Source of the DNA: Cetobacterium_A somerae
GTDB lineage: Bacteria > Fusobacteriota > Fusobacteriia > Fusobacteriales > Fusobacteriaceae
Assembly: GCF_044784365.2 (NCBI RefSeq)
Contig: NZ_CP173062.2
DNA: 64,000 nucleotides
Direction: 5' to 3' (one strand)
Of the stretch, positions 17,975 to 26,731 are shown piece after piece (within the stretch, counting starts at the first letter, position 1; each line of letters begins with the position of its first letter). The position numbers and the translations under genes are program-made. A model generated the notes under the pieces. It made no database searches, was not told the DNA's origin, and saw only the letters and a list, made by a program, of their open reading frames with translations.

Positions 17975-19159
17975 TTAATTTTTTAGTGCTCTTTCTAGTC
18001 TTTTTAATGCTTCTTCTAAAATAGATTTATGACATGCAAAATTTAGTCTTATAAATTCCTTTCCTTCGTTTCCAAATATCTCTCCGCCATCAATAACAAT
18101 CTTAGCTTCTTTTTCTAATTTATTTTTTAACTCTTTCTCATCTAAATTTAACTCTCTAAAATCAATCCAAGCTAAATATGTTCCTTCTATTGGTAAGCAC
18201 TTTACTTTTGGTATCCTCTCTTCTAAATATTTTTTTAGAAATAAATAGTTCTCTTCAAGATATTCCAACAAATTATTTAACCAATCCTCACCTTCTTTTG
18301 AATAACAACTTTTAACTCCAATTGCTCCAAAAATATTTGGTACTGGTTTAGCAGCTACTTTAAACATTTCATTTATAAATTTTTCTCTTAAATTATTATT
18401 AGGTATTATTATATTTGATGCTTTTAAACCTGCTAAATTAAATGTTTTACTTATTGATGTACATACAACTAAATAATCATGAATTTTACTATTTAAAATT
18501 CCCATTGATGTAAATTTATTATTAAATAGTATTAAATCACTATGAATCTCATCTGAAACTACTATTTTTTTATATTTTAAACATAGCTCTATAATATTCT
18601 TTAATTCATTTTCACTCCAAACTCTTCCAACTGGATTATGAGGATTACATAAAATTAACATTTTATTTTTTGAATCTTTCAATTTTTCTTCTAAATCTTT
18701 AAAATCTATTTCATATCTATCCTGAATCAATTTTAATGAGTTATTTACTACTTTTCTATTATTTAACTCTACAGACCCTTTAAACGGTGGATATACTGGA
18801 TTTTGAACTATTACTCCATCTCCAGGTTCAGTGAATGCTTGAATTGCATAACATAATGCAGGAACGACTCCACTTGTTGGAACTATCCAAGATTTTTCTA
18901 TATCCCAATTATTCTTATTTTTCAACCAAAATATAACACTGTTATAGTAATCATCACCAACTGTATTATAACCAAATACACCATGACTAACTCTTTCCAA
19001 CAAAGCTTTTTCTACGAAATCTGGAGCTTTAAAATCCATATCTGCAACCCACATAGGAATACTGTTCTCATCTACGTAAGATGCCATTTCAAGCATACCT
19101 TCTAAACTCCATTTTCTTGAATCTGAACCTTTTCTTTCAACGTAATTATTAAAGTTCAT
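17975..19159 (-). CDS. patB: PatB/MalY-family C-S lyase (aminotransferase class I fold)
   Basis: A PLP-dependent enzyme of the MalY/PatB family, which cleaves cystathionine or cysteine (beta-elimination) to pyruvate, ammonia and a thiol. Family signs are IPMWVADMDFKAP near residue 35, NPHNPVGRVW, VSDEIHSDL and the PLP-lysine region SISKTFNLAGLK. The ATG at 19159 (394 residues) is chosen after GGGAGTGGAG. In an anaerobe it may release H2S or methanethiol. It is downstream of the GNAT gene on the same strand (19 bases apart). Confidence 0.9.
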   Translation of the reverse strand: MNFNNYVERKGSDSRKWSLEGMLEMASYVDENSIPMWVADMDFKAPDFVEKALLERVSHGVFGYNTVGDDYYNSVIFWLKNKNNWDIEKSWIVPTSGVVPALCYAIQAFTEPGDGVIVQNPVYPPFKGSVELNNRKVVNNSLKLIQDRYEIDFKDLEEKLKDSKNKMLILCNPHNPVGRVWSENELKNIIELCLKYKKIVVSDEIHSDLILFNNKFTSMGILNSKIHDYLVVCTSISKTFNLAGLKASNIIIPNNNLREKFINEMFKVAAKPVPNIFGAIGVKSCYSKEGEDWLNNLLEYLEENYLFLKKYLEERIPKVKCLPIEGTYLAWIDFRELNLDEKELKNKLEKEAKIVIDGGEIFGNEGKEFIRLNFACHKSILEEALKRLERALKN

Positions 19160-19178
19160 AATCTCCACTCCCTTTTAC

Positions 19179-19754
19179 CTAATTTATTCCAAATTCTTTA
19201 GGATATTCAACTGTACCTTTCACATTACTTAAAGCTCCAGGATATAATTCAATTGCCATAAAGTTCTCATCTGGTACTTCTATAGGACATTTTATTCCCC
19301 ATTTTGAAGCTGGTTCATAACCAAATTTTTTATAGTAGTCTGCATGACCTAAAACAACAATTCCTTTATATCCTAATTCTTTAGCTATTTTATGACCTTT
19401 TTCTACCAAGCTTTTACCAATACCCTTTTTTTGAAATCTTGGCAATACCGCTAAGGGAGCTAAAGTTAACAATGTATCATTTCCTACCTTAACTTTTGTA
19501 AAAAGAATATAACCTACTATCATACCTTTAAATTTTGCTGTCAATGATAAATCTTTTACAAAAGCATCACTTTTTAATAATTCTCTCACTAACTTATGTT
19601 CATTGTGATCTGAAAATTTCTCTCTTATAAAAGCCTTTTGTACTACTTCACAAACAAAATCCTCTTCTGTCATTTTTTTATATTTTTTTCTTTGAAAAAT
19701 ATAAACAGCTAAACTCCCTAAAATAAAAAATGCAATTCCTAATATTACGTTCAT
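19179..19754 (-). CDS. membrane-anchored GNAT N-acetyltransferase
   Basis: A 191-residue protein. Residues 1-20 (VILGIAFFILGSLAVYIF) form a hydrophobic anchor followed by basic RKKYKK, giving a cytoplasmic enzyme domain. The GNAT domain is YhbS-like: LAPLAVLPRFQKKGIGKSLVEKG binds acetyl-CoA and VVLGHADYYKKFGYEPA is the typical later motif. The acceptor substrate is unknown. The anchor is unusual for YhbS-like proteins. It precedes the PatB-like gene and is divergent from pncA. Confidence 0.85.
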   Translation of the reverse strand: MNVILGIAFFILGSLAVYIFQRKKYKKMTEEDFVCEVVQKAFIREKFSDHNEHKLVRELLKSDAFVKDLSLTAKFKGMIVGYILFTKVKVGNDTLLTLAPLAVLPRFQKKGIGKSLVEKGHKIAKELGYKGIVVLGHADYYKKFGYEPASKWGIKCPIEVPDENFMAIELYPGALSNVKGTVEYPKEFGIN

Positions 19755-19829
19755 ATTCCCCCTCCTTAAATTTTATACTTATATATACAATAATAACAAA
19801 TAGAAATCCTTTTTCCAAGTTGTTTTTAA

Positions 19830-19858
19830 TTTACATTTTTTTCTTTAGCTGCTATACT
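19830..19858 (+). promoter_or_regulatory. pncA promoter
   Basis: TTTACA (19830-19835), a 17-base spacer and TATACT (19853-19858), about 30 bases before the pncA start. Confidence 0.6.
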
Positions 19859-19887
19859 GTGAAAAATGAATTTTTAGGAGGTTTATT

Positions 19888-20505
19888 TTGAAAGCTTTGA
19901 TTGTTGTTGATGTTCAAAATGATTTTTGCGAAGGTGGGGCTTTAGCAGTTAAAGATGCTCATGAAATTATCCCTATTGTTAATAAAGTTATTGATTTTTT
20001 TAATAAAAATCAATATTTCGTTGTAGCTACAAAAGATTGGCACCCAGCTAATCATAAAAGTTTTGCAAAAAATTCTAATGGAACTATTGGAGAAATTGGT
20101 ATTTTAAATAATCTCCCACAAGTCTGGTGGCCTGAACATTGTGTTGAAAATACTTATGGCTCTAACTTTCATCCAAATCTTAAAGAAATTAAACATATTA
20201 TTTATAAAGGAACTAATTTTGAAATTGACTCTTATAGTGGTTTTTTTGATAATGGAAAATTAAAAAGCACTGAACTGTTATCTCTTTTAGAAAACAACCA
20301 AATTTCAGAAATTTTTGTTTTAGGTCTAGCTACAGATTACTGTGTTAAACATACAGTTTTAGATGCTCTTGATTTAGGTTTTAAGGTTAATGTTATAGAA
20401 GATGGTTGTAAAGGTGTTAATCTATCTTTTAACGATTCTAATAACGCTCTCAAAGAAATGATGGAAAAGGGTGCAAAAATAATAAAAAGTGACGATTTAA
20501 ATTAA
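19888..20505 (+). CDS. pncA: nicotinamidase/pyrazinamidase
   Basis: It hydrolyses nicotinamide to nicotinate in NAD salvage. The 205 residues show the cysteine-hydrolase triad context: Asp8 in VVDVQNDFCEGG, Lys in ATKDWHPANH (which also carries the metal-binding D-x-H-x-x-x-H), and the nucleophile Cys in GLATDYCVKHT. The start is TTG at 19888, 7 bases after AGGAGG. It is monocistronic, ended by a hairpin overlapping its stop codon. Confidence 0.94.
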   Translation: MKALIVVDVQNDFCEGGALAVKDAHEIIPIVNKVIDFFNKNQYFVVATKDWHPANHKSFAKNSNGTIGEIGILNNLPQVWWPEHCVENTYGSNFHPNLKEIKHIIYKGTNFEIDSYSGFFDNGKLKSTELLSLLENNQISEIFVLGLATDYCVKHTVLDALDLGFKVNVIEDGCKGVNLSFNDSNNALKEMMEKGAKIIKSDDLN

Positions 20506-20517
20506 TCGTCACTTTTT
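20484..20517. terminator. bidirectional terminator after pncA
   Basis: Perfect 14-pair stem AAAAAGTGACGATT / AATCGTCACTTTTT with a 6-base loop that includes the pncA stop. It also ends the convergent reductase gene. Confidence 0.88.
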
Positions 20518-20520
20518 TAG

Positions 20521-22143
20521 TTAAAACTCTTCTAATCTTCTTTCATACATATAATTACTAAAAGTAATATCATAAACTTGTAATATTTCTAAATAATCTC
20601 TAAACAAAGATTTTACCAAAATTGGTATTTCATCTATTGGTAAAATTAAATTTGGTATTTCAAATGCTAAAGATTGAATTGAATCAGTTAATATTCCTCC
20701 CATATAAACCTGCATACAATCAACTAGCTTATCATTTATTTTCTTTTTTAATCCAATAAATCCTAATGGAGCTACTGGAACACCTGCACAAGAGCTTGGA
20801 CATCCAGAAATTCTTATATTTTTAGCCTCCTTAAATATAATTTTTCTATATTGTGGAAACTCTTTTGCTAATTGGTCTAATTCATCTCCTATTGCGTCTG
20901 CTATACTTTGAGAATCTTGAACTCCTATCATACATACTTTTGCACCGACACATGCTCTAATTTGTCCTCTTATTGATATAGTTTCTGTAACTATCTCTGG
21001 AATTGTTTCACTTAAATATTTGTATATATAAGGAATCGCTGATTTATGAACCAATGGAATAACTAGGTTTTGATTAATAGTAGCTCTTATAGTTGGAGTA
21101 TTTATATCCTTCATTAATATATATAACTTCTCTATATCTTTTGCACTTAAATCACCATTTTTTACATATAGCACAAGAGAAACTATATCTTTAAATTTAG
21201 TTTCTTTAGTACAAATATCCTTCCATAAATTAAATGTCTCTGAATTCTCAATTTCATCAAATTGTTTTAACTCTCTTACTTTTTTTTCATAGTCTATTTT
21301 AGGTATCTTTCCATTAACTATAGTTTCTTTTTCAAAGTAATCTAAATATAATTTTTTAAAACCTTCAAATCCCATTTTTTCAACTAAGAATCTCAGTCTT
21401 GCCTGCATTCTGTTTACTCTATCTCCACGATCATAAAATAAGTTTATTAAAGCTTTAACTGCTCTTAGTAAATCTGTCTCAGGTAAAAATTCTATTAAAA
21501 CATGCCCAATTTTACTACCTCTTCCCATTCCACCACCGCAGTAAACTTTAAAACCTTTTTCGCCATTTATTTCTTTTGCAACAAATCCCATATCTTGAAC
21601 AGCCATAACAAATTCATCGTCTAAAGAGTTTGAAAACCCTATTTTTAACTTTCTTCCAAAATCAAAAGCTTTATCCATAAAAAACACTTCATTTTCAACC
21701 ATTCTTGCATATGGCATTACATCAAATATATTTCTTTTATCAACTCCTGTGTACGTAGAAACTAAGATACTTCTAAATGTGTTTCCACCTCCACCTCTAA
21801 AATACATCTCTTTTGAATTGCATTGCTCTATTGTGTCTTTCACTCTTTCAAATTCAACTTCGTGAAGTTGATAATTCTGTCTTGTTGAAAGGTGTAAATA
21901 TGGAATTTCTTCTTTTTCCATTATTCCAGCTAAAGATTTAAATTTTTCTATTGAAAGCTCTCCTCCAACAGCTTTTAGTCTCAGCATCATTTTTTTACCC
22001 TTTTGCTCATAAATTCCAAATTTTGATCCTCTTTTTTTTAAATCTGCTGATTTCAAATTATTATTTGAATATTCTGTTATTCCCTCTTGAAGCTCTAAAT
22101 ATTCTTTTTCAATATCTTTTAATTTTTCTTCAATTCTTTCCAT
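20521..22143 (-). CDS. siroheme nitrite/sulfite reductase, ferredoxin type
   Basis: A 540-residue siroheme and [4Fe-4S] enzyme that performs six-electron reduction of sulfite or nitrite. The cluster-siroheme ligands are seen as ACVGAKVC (C-x5-C) and SGCPSSC (C-x3-C). The ferrodoxin-like half-domains are present twice: LHLSTRQNYQLHEVEF and TIRATINQNLVIPLV. The start is the ATG at 22143, chosen over an upstream in-frame ATG. No partner subunit or assimilation operon is adjacent, so sulfite versus nitrite cannot be settled here. Confidence 0.9.
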   Translation of the reverse strand: MERIEEKLKDIEKEYLELQEGITEYSNNNLKSADLKKRGSKFGIYEQKGKKMMLRLKAVGGELSIEKFKSLAGIMEKEEIPYLHLSTRQNYQLHEVEFERVKDTIEQCNSKEMYFRGGGGNTFRSILVSTYTGVDKRNIFDVMPYARMVENEVFFMDKAFDFGRKLKIGFSNSLDDEFVMAVQDMGFVAKEINGEKGFKVYCGGGMGRGSKIGHVLIEFLPETDLLRAVKALINLFYDRGDRVNRMQARLRFLVEKMGFEGFKKLYLDYFEKETIVNGKIPKIDYEKKVRELKQFDEIENSETFNLWKDICTKETKFKDIVSLVLYVKNGDLSAKDIEKLYILMKDINTPTIRATINQNLVIPLVHKSAIPYIYKYLSETIPEIVTETISIRGQIRACVGAKVCMIGVQDSQSIADAIGDELDQLAKEFPQYRKIIFKEAKNIRISGCPSSCAGVPVAPLGFIGLKKKINDKLVDCMQVYMGGILTDSIQSLAFEIPNLILPIDEIPILVKSLFRDYLEILQVYDITFSNYMYERRLEEF

Positions 22144-22247
22144 AACAATACCTCTTTTCAAAAAATTTAGTAATATTATCTATTTTCAACATATCTTTGT
22201 TTTTCCTTTTAATAAATTTTTAATTTATTTTTTTTAATAAATAAAGT

Positions 22248-22276
22248 TTGACTTTAAGAAAAAAATGTTGTATATT
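22248..22276 (+). promoter_or_regulatory. promoter of the D-serine-dehydratase-like gene
   Basis: TTGACT (22248-22253), a 17-base spacer and TATATT (22271-22276), 30 bases before the ATG. Confidence 0.65.
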
Positions 22277-22305
22277 TTATTAGAATTTAAATTGGAGGTT
22301 TATAT

Positions 22306-23424
22306 ATGAATAAAAAAAATATATCATCATTAACTACACCAAGTTTTTTAGTTAATTTAGATGCATTAGAAAATAATATAAAAAAATATCAAAATTTAGC
22401 TGATGAAAATCTTGTTGAATTATTCCCTATGCTAAAAACTCATAAAAGTAGCGAAATCACTAAAATGCAGATTGAAGCTGGAGCTAAAGGTGTTTTGGTT
22501 GGAACTTTAGATGAGGCTGAATCTGTTGTTAAAAAAAGTGGAGTAACTAAAGTTATGCTTGCCTACCCTGTTATTGGAGATAGTAACTTAGATAGAATAA
22601 TTGCTCTTAGTGCACAATGTGACTTATTTGTTGCTTTTGACAATGAAATTCCTGCAATTGAACTTTCAAAAAAATTAGGTACAAATACAATTAATTATCA
22701 AATTATAATAAATAGTGGTTTAAATAGATTCGGAGTGTCACCTGAAGAAAGTGTTAATTTATATAACTCATTACAAAAATACCCTAATCTTGTTTTCAAA
22801 GGTATTTCTACTCACACTGGTCAAGTTTATGGTTTTTCAAAAGATCATGTTAATGAAATCACAGAAAAAGAGATTAATATAATGACTTTAGCTAAAAATC
22901 TTTTAATTGAAAATGGTGCTACTGTTGAATTTGTAGCTACTGGAACTACTCCAACTTTTGAAAATGCAATAAAATCTAAAGAAATAACAGTTTCTAGACC
23001 TGGAAACTATGTATTCTTTGATGCTATTCAAGTAGCTTTAGGTGCTGCAGAAGAAAAAGATTGCGCTTTAACTGTTTTAGCAACTGTAGTTTCTCATCCA
23101 TCTGAAGATTTATTTATTCTTGATTGCGGTAGTAAGTGTTTAGGACTTGATCAAGGAGCACACGGAAACTCTTTAACAAAAGGATTTGGAATTGTTAAAA
23201 ATCATCCTGAACTTACTGTTATTGGATTATCTGAAGAAGTAGCAAAAGTAAAAAAAGAGGGCCCTACAGCCCTAAAAATTGGTGATAAAATTGAAATTAT
23301 CCCTAATCACTCATGTTCAGCAGCTAATATGACAAACTACTTAATAGGTCATAGAGCTGGAACTATTGAAAAAATTATTGAGGTTGATATAAGAGGAAAT
23401 TCTAGAAAAATTTCTCTTGATTAA
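22306..23424 (+). CDS. PLP enzyme of the D-serine dehydratase / D-threonine aldolase-like family
   Basis: A 372-residue fold-type III PLP protein. The N-terminal alanine-racemase-like barrel holds the PLP lysine in MLKTHKS (near residue 46), and NSGLNRFGV and HTGQVYG follow. The C-terminal D-serine-dehydratase-like domain includes IPNHSCSAANM, whose H-x-C is the metal-binding pair of this family. It could eliminate ammonia from D-serine-type substrates or act as a D-threonine aldolase. Its stop overlaps the convergent pyrG end by 4 bases. Confidence 0.85.
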   Translation: MNKKNISSLTTPSFLVNLDALENNIKKYQNLADENLVELFPMLKTHKSSEITKMQIEAGAKGVLVGTLDEAESVVKKSGVTKVMLAYPVIGDSNLDRIIALSAQCDLFVAFDNEIPAIELSKKLGTNTINYQIIINSGLNRFGVSPEESVNLYNSLQKYPNLVFKGISTHTGQVYGFSKDHVNEITEKEINIMTLAKNLLIENGATVEFVATGTTPTFENAIKSKEITVSRPGNYVFFDAIQVALGAAEEKDCALTVLATVVSHPSEDLFILDCGSKCLGLDQGAHGNSLTKGFGIVKNHPELTVIGLSEEVAKVKKEGPTALKIGDKIEIIPNHSCSAANMTNYLIGHRAGTIEKIIEVDIRGNSRKISLD

Positions 23425-25025
23425 TTATTTTCTCTTTTATAAATAGCCTTTACAAACCCTAAAAATAGCGGGTGTGGTTTTCCTGGTCTACTTTTAAATT
23501 CTGGATGAAACTGACCCGCTATAAAAAATGGGTGTGACTCTTTAGGTAATTCTACAATTTCTGCTAAAGTTCCATCTGGAGATTTTCCAGATATCTTTAG
23601 ACCATTTTTTTGAATTATCTCTTTATAAATATTATTAAATTCATATCTATGTCTATGTCTTTCATATATAAGCTCTTCTTGATATAACTCATAAGCTAAA
23701 CTATCTTTTTCTAATTTACATGGATAAAGTCCTAATCTCATTGTTCCACCTAAATTTTCAATATTTTTTTGATCTAATAAAATATCTATAACTGGAAATT
23801 TTGTATTTTTATCAAATTCTGTAGAATTCGCTGCTTCCATAGCTAAAACATTTCTAGAAAATTCAATTACTGCACTTTGCATCCCTAAACAAATACCTAA
23901 AAACGGAATTCTATTTTCTCTTGCAAATTTTATTGCATCAATTTTGCCTTGAACTCCTCTATCTCCAAATCCACCAGGAATTAATATTCCATTAAATTGT
24001 TCTAAAGTCTTTGTATCTAACTCTTCTGCTTGAATATAATGAATTTCAGCTTTTAATCCAAGTTCGTATGCTGCATGCTCTATAGACTCATTTATACTTA
24101 TATACGCATCCTTTAATTCAATATATTTTCCTACAACGGCCAACTTAATCTTATCAGTTGGATGTTTAATTTTTCTTACAATTTCTTTCCAAATCTTTAA
24201 AGTTGGTTTTTTATTTTCAATTCCTAATTTTTTACATGCAACGTTAGCTAATCCATTCTCTTCCATTATAAGTGGAACTTCATAAATTGTCTTAGCATCT
24301 GGAGCTTCTATCACTGCATCCTCATCAATATCACAAAACATTGATAGTTTTCTTTTTATATCCATACTTACAGGATGCTCTGTTCTACAAACTAAAATAT
24401 CTGGTCTTATCCCTAAACTCATCAGTTCTTTTACTGAATGCTGGGATGGCTTTGTTTTTAATTCTCCTGCAGCTTTTAAATATGGTAAAAGTGTCACATG
24501 GATGTATAAAACATTATTTCTTCCTACATCGTACTTAAATTGTCTTATAGCTTCTAAAAAAGGTGTAGATTCAATATCTCCAACTGTACCACCTATCTCT
24601 GTTATAACTACATCTGAATTATTTTCTTTTCCAACTAACTCTATTTTAGATTTTATCTCGTTTGTTATATGTGGAATTACTTGGACAGTCTTTCCCAAGT
24701 ATTGACCTTTTCTTTCTTTATTGATTACAGATTCGTATACTTTACCAGTTGTAATATTATTATACTTTGTTAAATTTTCATCTAAAAATCTTTCATAATG
24801 ACCTAAGTCCAAATCTGTTTCAGCACCATCGTTAGTTACAAATACTTCTCCATGCTCATAAGGATTCATTGTTCCTGGATCTATATTTATATATGGATCA
24901 AATTTTTGAATAGTTACACTATATCCTCTTTCTTTTAATAATCTTCCTAGCGATGCTGCTGTAATTCCTTTTCCTAAAGATGATACAACTCCTCCTGTTA
25001 CAAATACATACTTAGTTTCTTTCAT
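23421..25025 (-). CDS. pyrG: CTP synthase
   Basis: It aminates UTP to CTP using glutamine. The 534 residues comprise the synthetase domain (start KYVFVTGGVVSSLGKGITAASLG, then VQVIPHITNEIK and ITEIGGTVGDIES) and the class I glutaminase domain with its nucleophile in FLGICLGMQ and the His-Glu pair in GQFHPEFKSRP. The ATG at 25025 follows GGAGG. An intrinsic terminator lies about 40 bases ahead of the start, which suggests leader attenuation as known for Gram-positive pyrG. Confidence 0.97.
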   Translation of the reverse strand: MKETKYVFVTGGVVSSLGKGITAASLGRLLKERGYSVTIQKFDPYINIDPGTMNPYEHGEVFVTNDGAETDLDLGHYERFLDENLTKYNNITTGKVYESVINKERKGQYLGKTVQVIPHITNEIKSKIELVGKENNSDVVITEIGGTVGDIESTPFLEAIRQFKYDVGRNNVLYIHVTLLPYLKAAGELKTKPSQHSVKELMSLGIRPDILVCRTEHPVSMDIKRKLSMFCDIDEDAVIEAPDAKTIYEVPLIMEENGLANVACKKLGIENKKPTLKIWKEIVRKIKHPTDKIKLAVVGKYIELKDAYISINESIEHAAYELGLKAEIHYIQAEELDTKTLEQFNGILIPGGFGDRGVQGKIDAIKFARENRIPFLGICLGMQSAVIEFSRNVLAMEAANSTEFDKNTKFPVIDILLDQKNIENLGGTMRLGLYPCKLEKDSLAYELYQEELIYERHRHRYEFNNIYKEIIQKNGLKISGKSPDGTLAEIVELPKESHPFFIAGQFHPEFKSRPGKPHPLFLGFVKAIYKRENN

Positions 25026-25063
25026 AAATATCCTCCATTTATTTTATAAAAATCGAAAAAAAA

Positions 25064-25089
25064 AAGGCGAAAAAAAAAAATTTCGCCTT
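25064..25089 (-). terminator. terminator hairpin in the pyrG leader (possible attenuator)
   Basis: On the minus strand AAGGCGAAA and TTTCGCCTT form a 9-pair stem with an all-T loop of 8, followed by nine T residues, 38 bases before the pyrG ATG. There is hardly room for a promoter between it and pyrG, so it may attenuate pyrG. It could instead end the upstream lgt-lipoprotein transcript. Confidence 0.7.
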
Positions 25090-25139
25090 AACTTAATCCA
25101 ATTTTTTATAAAAAATTTATTTCCCTTGGATATTTTTTA

Positions 25140-25188
25140 TTTTGATATTATTTTGATATTATTTTGATATTATTTTGATATTATTTTG
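25140..25188. repeat. four tandem 11-bp repeats upstream of pyrG
   Basis: TTTTGATATTA occurs four times without change (25140-25183), followed by a partial TTTTG. On the minus strand each unit presents TAATAT, a possible -10 element. It lies between the META-domain lipoprotein stop and the pyrG leader hairpin, together with an AATTTTTTATAAAAAATT palindrome at about 25100-25117. Confidence 0.9.
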
Positions 25189-25193
25189 TATCA

Positions 25194-25604
25194 TTATTTT
25201 AATTTTTTGTCAACTTTTTTATTTTCTTTATATTGTAAAGTAGATCCATCTTTTAAATTAAAAATTAATATATCATCTTCTACTTTAAATGTTTGAACTG
25301 TATCTAATTTTTCTAAATATTCAGATTCCATTTTCATAACTTTATCTGAACCAGCCATTAGAGTTGATCCTAATTTTTCTAACTTAATTTTATTTCCTTT
25401 TTTCTCATATCTTCCAAAGTAATTATTTAACCCAGAGAATCCATAAAAATTATGTTCGTCAAACCCTATTAGTACATTTGGAATAGAGTTTTCTTGAATT
25501 AAGATATACTCTTTCCCTACTAATCTTTTATTTTTTGTTGTCAAGCTTGAACACCCTCCAAATAAAACTGAAATCATTAATAGTATTCCTAAGATTTTTT
25601 TCAT
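25194..25604 (-). CDS. META (HslJ-like) domain lipoprotein
   Basis: A 136-residue lipoprotein. The signal peptide ends in a lipobox LFGGC with the lipidated Cys at residue 18. The mature part matches the META/HslJ domain: FDEHNFYGFSGLNNYFGRYEKKG, GSTLMAGSDKVMKMESEYLEKLDTV, and FKVEDDILIFNLKDGSTLQY. Such proteins are envelope-associated with unclear roles (stress resistance in some species). It starts directly at the end of lgt, whose product would lipidate it. Confidence 0.85.
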   Translation of the reverse strand: MKKILGILLMISVLFGGCSSLTTKNKRLVGKEYILIQENSIPNVLIGFDEHNFYGFSGLNNYFGRYEKKGNKIKLEKLGSTLMAGSDKVMKMESEYLEKLDTVQTFKVEDDILIFNLKDGSTLQYKENKKVDKKLK

Positions 25605-26476
25605 TATTTATCACTCCCTGATTTTTTATTAATAACTATTATAATTATTGCTGCTATCAACAACATTATAAAACTTACAACATGCGGGGCTCTAAACCCA
25701 TACAACATTAAATCTTCTGCTCTAAAGAAACTCACAATTATACGATTAATACTATATATTATTATATATGTCCACCAAATTGTTCCTGTAGCATAATTTT
25801 TTTTCCTCATAAAAAAATATAAAAAGAAAAAACCTATAAAATTAAGTGCTGCTTCATAAAGCATTGCTGGATGAAGAGGTAAATTAGGAAATTCTGATCC
25901 TGCTGGTGATGATGTCGGAAACACTAATCCCCAAGGAACTAACTCTTTATATTGAGCTTTTTCAGTTAAACTCATCAAATTATAACTATTATACCATTGA
26001 TAAAAACTTGGTTTTAAATTAAATATCACTTTTAGTGGAGTAAATGTTGGAACACCATGTACTTCTCCATTTGCTAAGTTTCCAAACCTACCTATACCTT
26101 GACCTAAAAGTAGCAAAGGTGCAACCATATCTCCTAATAAAAATGGATTTAACTTTTTCCTATGAGCATAAATCAAAGTTCCTATAAATCCACCTATTAT
26201 ACCACCATGTATAGCCATTCCACCTTTCCATACAGCTATTATATCCTGAGGATGAGAAAAGTAATAAGTATAATTGAACAATACATAATACAATCTTCCT
26301 CCTAAAAGACCTGACAGCATTGCAATAAAAGCGTAATCTTCAATAATATTTTTTGATATTCCTTTTTTATCAGCTTCTTTTTTTAACAATTCTATTCCTA
26401 TAAAAAATGCAATTGCGTAACACAATCCATAATAGCTTAATTTAAAACTGCCTATTTGTAAAAATATTGGATTCAT
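25604..26476 (-). CDS. lgt: prolipoprotein diacylglyceryl transferase
   Basis: An inner-membrane enzyme transferring diacylglycerol to the lipobox cysteine. The 290 residues contain seven hydrophobic segments, GGRLYYVLF, KGGMAIHGGIIGG with the essential His, the Lgt signature GQGIGRFGNLANGEVHG, and a C-terminal RAED segment. A fusobacterial-type insertion of about 40 residues follows the signature. Its stop overlaps the lipoprotein start by one base. Confidence 0.95.
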   Translation of the reverse strand: MNPIFLQIGSFKLSYYGLCYAIAFFIGIELLKKEADKKGISKNIIEDYAFIAMLSGLLGGRLYYVLFNYTYYFSHPQDIIAVWKGGMAIHGGIIGGFIGTLIYAHRKKLNPFLLGDMVAPLLLLGQGIGRFGNLANGEVHGVPTFTPLKVIFNLKPSFYQWYNSYNLMSLTEKAQYKELVPWGLVFPTSSPAGSEFPNLPLHPAMLYEAALNFIGFFFLYFFMRKKNYATGTIWWTYIIIYSINRIIVSFFRAEDLMLYGFRAPHVVSFIMLLIAAIIIIVINKKSGSDK

Positions 26477-26662
26477 ATAAAATCTCCCTATTTGTAATTT
26501 TTGTATATCTAGCTTTGATTTGATTATATCACCACTTCGAATTTTCGTAAAACTTTTTTTATTTTTTTCTACATTATTTATTAAACCAATGTCCTTTTTA
26601 TATTTTTTTTGTATAGTTTTTGTTAACCTATATTTAATTATTGTTTATTTTTACAATTATAG

Positions 26663-26691
26663 TTGAATTTTTAATGATTTTAGATTAAAAT
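26663..26691 (+). promoter_or_regulatory. promoter of the flavodiiron protein gene
   Basis: TTGAAT (26663-26668), 17-base spacer, TAAAAT (26686-26691). The 255-base gap (26477-26731) that holds it also carries the divergent lgt 5' end; I see no further gene in it. Confidence 0.6.
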
Positions 26692-26731
26692 ATATACAGT
26701 TAATATAGACTAAAATATCAAGGAGGAAAAT

